DNA from: Rhizoctonia solani
Lineage: Eukaryota; Basidiomycota; Agaricomycetes; Cantharellales; Ceratobasidiaceae
Reading direction: 5' to 3'
Length of the DNA stretch: 64,000 nucleotides
Assembly: GCF_016906535.1 (NCBI RefSeq)
Contig: NC_057372.1
Span: 1,035,501-1,099,500, forward strand
Shown here: positions 58,482 through 64,000 of the stretch, piece by piece
How positions within the stretch are numbered: position 1 is the first letter of the stretch
Layout of the letters: each line of letters opens with the position of its first letter
Notes under the pieces: model-generated
Told to the model about the DNA's origin: nothing
Databases searched by the model: none
The model's input: only the letters and a program-made list of their open reading frames with translations
Program-made: the position numbers and the translations under genes

Positions 58482-60462
58482 GTTGATTTTTTTTTTTGTG
58501 GAAGATGGCGAAGGAAACTCGAATGTAGATGAGGGTGAGAATGAAGGCGCACAACTCACCCTGAACTGGGCTTTATACGCGACTAGGGGAAGGTTCACCC
58601 CTTTCGGTCTTGATCCATGCGCGTCAATAACAAACTTCTTGGCACCCCCATAAATAATTTGGATCGTGCCAAGCATCGAAAATATATTCACGTTGTATTA
58701 GAAGACGTCTAAAGTCGACGGAGAACATGCGTTCGCATCCTGCCCTTTCTATATGCGGTGATTTTGGTGCGTTCTGGGCTTGTTAGCTGGGCGCGCTCTC
58801 AGGGCAATGATTGCCAAGACATCGTTCGATTAGCCAGGGCCAAATCAGGAGGCAGCGCTATTCCTGGTCTCGCTTGGCCAATTGAGATTTAACCGAATGC
58901 AACAGGGGTCAATCAGACGACCTTGGTCAATTACAAGCTACTTAACTATCCTATCGCAGCATTTATTCAACCAAGATAGTCTATCTGGCCTCTTGGACGG
59001 TGTTTTCAGAAATCTCCCAAAAGAACGCTCGGGAACGACCGTATGTCCCTGGTAGCGCATGTTAGAATAGGATTGTAGTAATTTGTCAGATATCTCATCA
59101 TCTAAAATATGTTCTAGAACAACTCCTGCCCTTGTCCCTAACTGAGCGAGTGTTCTTATAACGTAGCTCACACATGTACATTTCTTCCGAGATTTTCTCT
59201 TCCAAATCTTTTCGGCCGTCTTTCCAAGTATGGGTACTTTCGCATCTCCTCTCATTCGCCACAAAACTAACAATTGGGTCACTCCAAAAGGATAAACAGT
59301 AGTACAAGTACGCTCATTCAGATAATGTCTGCGTCCCAGATCAACCGGTTCAATGAATCAACAAACCCACCAAAGTCGCGTTGAAATGTTTGTAGTCAAT
59401 TCTTCGATGATTGAGAAGTCCTCGAAGCACTTGACTCAGAAGAGTTGTGCAACCGCGTCTCCCATTCCTGCCTGAAGTACGGGTCACGCAGGATCACATC
59501 TGTATTTGTAACTGTTCGCAAAGTACCCGGATAAATTTTGGGACATAGCAAGCAGAACGTGAAATGAATGACTACAAAATAAGGGAGTAGTTGTCAACGA
59601 GTGCATATGATGAGAATGATCTTAATTGGACCAACAGGGTCTGGGAACCTCACAAACGTGTGCATCTTTGTCCTGACACATGTGTATAACTTATCCCTTT
59701 CGGCTTGTAAACCTAATTCTGACTTTGTCTCCCTTGTTGGGGACATTCTTCATCGGGTCTCTTCCGTCCAGCAAAGTTAGGTTCCTTAGGGCGGCCAATC
59801 GTGATTATTGGGAAGGGTTGCAAGGAACGACAGCAATATACGATTCTCACCAAGGACAAAGAGCCATGTTTCTCCTTTTTATCATCAGAATCTACCGGCG
59901 TGAGTGCTATAGAGGTCGAAAGTTTCGTATGACTTCTGCTGGACCTAGTTTTGTCCTCTTGGACGGGAAGGAATCTGGGTTTGATCTATGTGTACCAGCT
60001 TTATCATCTTTAGTACTGGAGTATAAAGACCACTCCGAAAATCATAGTATGCGAGTATAATTCCTACAATCATAACAGACAACTTGATAACGCCCATCGG
60101 TAAAAATGCCATACCATCAGCCACCAACTATGAAATGGCAAGTGTTCCTAAGCTTACATCCGAGCCAATGGAGTCAGACGGACGTTCGATACAACAGTAT
60201 ACCAGCACATGATGTAAAACAACTGTTGTTTCTCCCTCTTAAAGCGCATTTTTACTTATGAGGTAAGACACGACTTCAACGGGTCACATTATTCCGGTCC
60301 CTTCCTTCCCCGAAGGTGCCAGGGATTTGAAACCCTGTGGGATCGTTGAGGGTATCGTTATTTATCAGTAATTTTTCGCTTTTGAAACTTTGGAGTCTTT
60401 CAGAGTAACACGTTGGATGATGCAGCTGGCTCCGAGCCTTATCGCTATCTTGTATGCACAAC
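58482..60462. other. Gene-poor stretch of about 2 kb
   Basis: The frames at 58938-59282 (minus, 114 codons) and 59680-60060 (plus, 126 codons) lack recognisable domains or family patterns, and I do not support either. No RNA gene or repeat is seen before the LINE target site at 60463. Confidence 0.5.
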
Positions 60463-60477
60463 GCACGGTCATGTGAT

Positions 60478-61313
60478 GGCTGCCGGGGCACTCCAAAATA
60501 GCTGGTAACGAACTCGCGGACGAAGCAGCCAAGGGGAGCGAGACGCTCCGTCCAACACCCGTATTCAACAGAACGATAACATGGGCAAAAGCCAACTCCA
60601 CGAAACGAGCAACAAGGGGATGGAGAAAAGTCTGGGACGAACATATACTCACACGCCCAGACTCGGGCACGTACATCCCTAGACCACCAGCCCACAAACT
60701 CCACCCCATATTCAACCACCCCACATACCCACGCAACGTACAATGCCGCCTCGTCCAATTCCTCACTGGACACGGCCTCTATGGGCTTACAGCGCTCGCT
60801 TCCACCCTCGACCCGCAATGCTCATGCGGCGAACCGTCACAAGCGCCCAAGCATTTGCTCATGTTCTGCCCGGATACGGAAAGATACAGGCACATAATCA
60901 CTGACATATCGCCTGAACGCTCCTGGGAGGAGATATTCGGAACACTGCGGGACTGGAGGCAGTATCTGAGTTCATACTCAAGTCGGGAATCGGGAAGTGT
61001 AGAGATCCGCCGGCAACCGCTCAACCTATGTAGGGCCCTACGCCCACGTCCATACGTCCTTATGACCGCTCTATACGCCTTACTACCCCCCCCGTCCTTA
61101 GGACACGCCACTTATCACGCCCTTATGGCCCCTGTAATAGGTCTTTATGGCCTCCCGTGCTTACTACCTCGCTTGTCGCTCCGCTTTGTTTTTCCCTTTT
61201 TCTTTCTCTCTCTCTCTCTCTCTCTCTGCTTTCTCTTAGCGTAGTTTGCCTCGGTCTTGTGAGCGGTTTGCCTTGTTTCGCATGTAGCTCCTTAAATATG
61301 AATTAAAAAAAAA
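60478..61313 (+). mobile_element. 5'-truncated LINE (non-LTR retrotransposon) insertion
   Basis: The 836-bp insert is flanked by the 15-bp direct repeat GCACGGTCATGTGAT (60463-60477 and 61314-61328) and ends in nine A residues (61305-61313). This is the classic product of target-primed reverse transcription with early 5' termination. It carries only the C-terminal end of the LINE polyprotein and a short 3' tail with a CT repeat (about 61201-61228). Confidence 0.9.
60480..61244 (+). pseudogene. LINE ORF2 C-terminal fragment: RNase H end and zinc knuckle
   Basis: The frame opens at the 5' truncation point and runs to TAG at 61242-61244. It begins inside RNase H with LPGHSKIAGNELADEAAKG, the conserved G-H...GNE.AD.AAK end of the domain. 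A cysteine/histidine motif CSCGEPSQAPKHLLMFCP follows, typical of the C-terminal zinc-binding region of fungal Tad-like and I-like LINEs. The endonuclease and reverse transcriptase are missing, so it cannot move by itself. Confidence 0.88.
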
Positions 61314-61452
61314 GCACGGTCATGTGATCGTGTGACGTGAATTTGAAATACCGGGTGGTACTGACGTCACAGAACTATTCCCCAAATAATAAATAGAGAC
61401 TAGCGCTGTTCGCACAGTCTGTCTTCGGCCCTCAATTACTGGGTCACCAAAA

Positions 61453-62219
61453 ATGAGTGCAGGAAATAATACTCACTTAAACTGGCTCAATGTCGGTATT
61501 GGGTTCTGCTTTGTGGCCGCCGACGCCGTGGTCTCGTATGGACTTGGGCTGGGGGTCGGAACGTCACTTGTCTCGGCTGCTATACGATGCATAGTTCAAC
61601 TTTCTATCATGGCTCTGGTGCTCCAGAGTGTCTTCGAAGCAAGTAGCCCGTGGGCGGTAGCAGGGATATCATGTAAGTGTCTCGTTTATCCGTCCCAATA
61701 CTTAACTCATGCCACCATAGGCCTCCTGCTTGTCCTTGGTAGTTTCGAAACAGGTAAGCCAAGCACATGTGCCCCTAACTTAATACTTGAAAGTAAGTAA
61801 ACTCTCCTGATCCAGTTGCCAACAAGAGCAAGTACCGTTTCTCCGGAATGGTAGGTTTGTCCGTTGTTCCATGTACATCCCAATTGACTGTCTGGCAAGT
61901 TTCCCTCAACATTCGTGGCAATGGCCATATCAACAATACCGTTTCGAGTAAGCTATACCATTTCGCCCCAACAGTTAAAGTTAATTGACAATTTGCCAAG
62001 TTATCGGCACCCGGTTCGCCATGTCCGAGACCGAGTTTTGGGCAGCAGAGAAATACAGTATGTTAAAGTAGCTGGGCCAAGGGGCTGAGTTTCAACTAAC
62101 ATATTAATCAAGTTCCTATCTTGGGTATGCTGTGCGGATCAACAATCTCTGGTATTGTCGTGGCAACAACCTCGGTACTCAAAGAACTCCAGTATGCTCC
62201 TAGAATTATATTGCTTCTC
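61453..62219 (+). pseudogene. UPF0014 (FetB/ALS3-like) membrane protein, copy 1, 3'-truncated
   Basis: UPF0014 proteins are multi-pass membrane partners of small ABC ATPases (bacterial FetB, plant ALS3/STAR2). The first exon encodes MSAGNNTHLNWLNVGIGF and two hydrophobic helices, ending at a donor near 61673. Later exons give CLLLVLGSFET, VANKSKYRFSGM (intact here), FPSTFVAMAISTI, IIGTRFAMSETEFWAAEK and PILGMLCGSTISGIVVATTSV. One base is missing after the proline codon near 61938 compared with copy 2. The gene stops after KELQ near 62192: the C-terminal third of the family is absent and sequence unrelated to the family follows. Promoter sequence may lie in 61329-61452. Confidence 0.8.
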
Positions 62220-62244
62220 GGGCACGGAATTGATACCTCCATAA

Positions 62245-63009
62245 ATGAGTGCAGGAAATAATACTCACTTAAACTGGCTCAATGTCGGTATTGGGTTCTG
62301 CTTTGTGGCCGCCGACGCCGTGGTCTCGTATGGACTTGGGCTGGGGGTCGGAACGTCACTTGTCTCGGCTGCTATACGATGCATAGTTCAACTTTCTATC
62401 ATGGCTCTGGTGCTCCAGAGTGTCTTCGAAGCAAGTAGCCCGTGGGCGGTAGCAGGGATATCATGTAAGTGTCTCGTTTATCCGTCCCAATACTTAACTC
62501 ATGCCACCATAGGCCTCCTGCTTGTCCTTGGTAGTTTCGAAACAGGTAAGCCAAGCACATGTGCCCCTAACTTAATACTTGAAAGTAAGTAAACTCTCCT
62601 GATCCAGTTGCCAACAAGAGCAGTACCGTTTCTCCGGAATGGTAGGTTTGTCCGTTGTTCCATGTACATCCCAATTGACTGTGGCAAGTTTCCCTCAACA
62701 TTCGTGGCAATGGCCATATCAACAATACCCGTTTCGAGTAAGCTATACCATTTTGCCCAACAGTTAAAGTTAATTGACAATTTGCCAAGTTATCGGCACC
62801 CGGTTCGCCATGTCCGAGACCGAGTTTTGGGCAGCAGAGAAATACAGTATGTTAAAGTAGCTGGAGCCAAGGGGCTGAGTTTCAACTAACATATTAATCA
62901 AGTTCCTATCTTGGGTATGCTGTGCGGATCAACAATCTCTGGTATTGTCGTGGCAACAACCTCGGTACTCAAAGAACTCCAGTATGCTCCTAGAATTATA
63001 TTGCTTCTC
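62245..63009 (+). pseudogene. UPF0014 membrane protein, copy 2, 3'-truncated
   Basis: This is a near-exact repeat of 61453-62219, starting precisely at the ATG. The first ~375 bases are identical. The remaining differences are almost all length changes: one base lost in the AGCAAG run (about 62620), two lost at TGTCTGG, one C gained at ATACCC (about 62729), a changed T/C run near 62751, and one A gained near 62863. Here the VANKSKY exon is broken, while the IPVS exon is intact, the opposite of copy 1. It also ends after KELQ and TTGCTTCTC, then diverges. A promoter of its own is not obvious, since only 25 bases separate the copies. Confidence 0.8.
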
Positions 63010-63835
63010 TTCGTTTAGCCCGTGCGTATTTTAGTAACCTGAGAACAACCATTGCCTTGGGCCTACATTACTGAACGCCTTGTCTAGATTAAATCGACCT
63101 CCCACATGATAGCCCCGTGGTAATAAACGCCCCGATGAGCGGACTATTGGAAGCCGATCTCTGTGTATGATATCCATTTCTGGGTCAGCTATACGGCCGG
63201 CCTACATAGTCGCCAATCCCAGTCCGTGCCTCAGTTGATCATCACCTAAGATGTAAATCCCGGTTGACCCTGATGTCGGTACCGTCCATCTTTGAGCGTG
63301 TCTCAAATGAAATCTCGGAGTCTATCAAGTTGCATATATGGACCGGAAATAACTCGTAGGCTTGGTGGCGCATGTTGTGGCTGAGGGGCCTTGAGTCCTA
63401 CATGCGATCATCTAGCTGTCGCGAGTGATTGTGCATGCACCTTCTTATCGTTGAAATGCTGACTATGCACAAGCTCACGGAACCGAGCCCTCAAGATTCA
63501 TTAATATAGCATTTATGGCGTGGGGATTTGAGCGGGTCGGAATTCCACCAAACGAGAAGACTGTTTATGCTGGTTAATTCGTACGCAAAAGGATAGAGGA
63601 TAGAATAGCTGATCGGGACAGCCGGCCAGAAGTCCCGGGGTATTGTGGCCGCTCTGTTTCAGTATATGACCGCTACTAGTCAGCGTACATAGGTATTATA
63701 GGTGCCTTAGCATAATCGATGTACTATTAAAGGTGCGGGGCAGACAGCCTAGGGAACCCAACCAACAAATTCCACTATCACCACACCTCTCACATTCTCA
63801 TTCTCAATCACTTCTATTAAATAATTTCAATCGTG
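63010..63835. other. Intergenic region upstream of small Cys-rich gene
   Basis: No coding signal is seen. A pyrimidine-rich CT/CA stretch at about 63776-63815 precedes the start codon, as is common in fungal promoters. Confidence 0.5.
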
Positions 63836-64000
63836 ATGCATTCTATCACAATCTCTGTCGTCGTCGATGCATGCTTCGCAGTGACCTGTGAGACCTGTGG
63901 AAAGACCACTTGGAAGGTAATACACATTTTCTAAAAGCCTGTTCTCGGCCGCTGCTTCCGTTATTTTTACTCACACTTCGGCTTAGGGATGTGGCCGACA
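63836..64000 (+). CDS. Small cysteine-rich protein, N-terminal part (runs off window)
   Basis: The first exon, 63836-63916, encodes 27 residues ending CETCGKTTWK. An intron with GTAATA and TTAG ends follows, and the second exon from 63987 continues GCGR at the window edge. The joined pattern C-x-x-C-GKTTWKGCG is, as far as I recall, shared by small (about 80-90 residues) uncharacterised basidiomycete proteins, probably a metal-binding fold. The N-terminus here is slightly longer and hydrophobic. The function is unknown and the 3' part is not in the window. Confidence 0.7.

Larger units (their letters stand above)
61453..63009 (+). repeat. Tandem direct duplication, unit about 766 bp
   Basis: Units 61453-62219 (767 bp) and 62245-63009 (765 bp) are separated by 25 bases. 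The repeat starts within a base or two of the start codon and ends at TTGCTTCTC. Differences between units are nearly all insertions or deletions, with hardly any clean substitutions, which is unusual for a true duplication and typical of the same locus assembled twice. Confidence 0.9.

Noticed and set aside
59680..60060. 126-codon plus-strand frame with a hydrophobic start
   Set aside because: Looks like a possible signal peptide, but the remainder has no conserved pattern and no upstream or downstream exons fit.
60276..60818. 180-codon minus-strand frame across the LINE 5' junction
   Set aside because: It overlaps the plus-strand RNase H frame, which is clearly the real coding strand, and runs through the target duplication.
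61201..61228. CT-rich microsatellite
   Set aside because: Lies inside the coding and 3' end of the LINE fragment; explained by that element.
1..64000. CRISPR arrays, bacterial operons, integrons, phage features
   Set aside because: No direct-repeat/spacer array, and all genes are intron-rich and eukaryotic.

Overview
The window is eukaryotic. It looks like the genome of an Agaricomycete fungus, most likely Rhizoctonia/Ceratobasidium (an inference from gene families and structure, not proven). Genes have many introns of about 45-75 bases with GT-AG ends, some exons are only 15-27 bases long, and the content includes RPP0, YPT1, RPN8, VMA9, an AA14 polysaccharide monooxygenase and a GH5 endoglucanase.

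Bases 1-12434 are a nest of LTR retrotransposons. A copia-type element (RT fragments 4475-4908 and 11158-12040, 3' LTR 12171-12434) was hit by a nearly intact gypsy chromovirus on the plus strand (4909-11157, two 561-bp LTRs, 5-bp target duplication). It was also hit by an older, degraded relative on the minus strand (379-4474), which is itself cut by an LTR of a further family (1-378).

From 12435 to 58500 single-copy host genes alternate with gene-poor stretches. In order: ribosomal stalk protein P0; V-ATPase subunit e; a Sac7/Bag7-type RhoGAP; an alpha/beta hydrolase that lacks its nucleophile; a 4.5-kb gene-free stretch; a secreted GH5 endoglucanase; two membrane proteins; the Rab GTPase Ypt1; proteasome subunit Rpn8; a secreted AA14-type monooxygenase; an HSL-type alpha/beta hydrolase; a 3.6-kb gene-free stretch; a Rom2-type RhoGEF; a hypothetical gene; allantoinase; a peroxisomal acyl-CoA synthetase; an acidic hypothetical protein; and a frame-disrupted secreted glycoprotein.

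The right end holds a 5'-truncated LINE with a 15-bp target duplication (60478-61313), a tandem duplication of a truncated UPF0014 membrane-protein gene (61453-63009), and the first exons of a small cysteine-rich protein.

Functionally the host genes cover Rho signalling for wall growth (GAP and GEF), ER-Golgi traffic, the proteasome, vacuolar acidification, purine-nitrogen salvage, fatty-acid activation and plant cell-wall attack. Two points cut across the window. First, the gypsy LTRs carry small hairpins with a constant CTTA(A/C)A-type loop whose stems change while pairing is kept. Second, otherwise good genes (YPT1, RhoGEF, acyl-CoA synthetase, glycoprotein, UPF0014 copies) carry mostly 1-2 base losses, which look more like residual sequencing or assembly errors than gene death.
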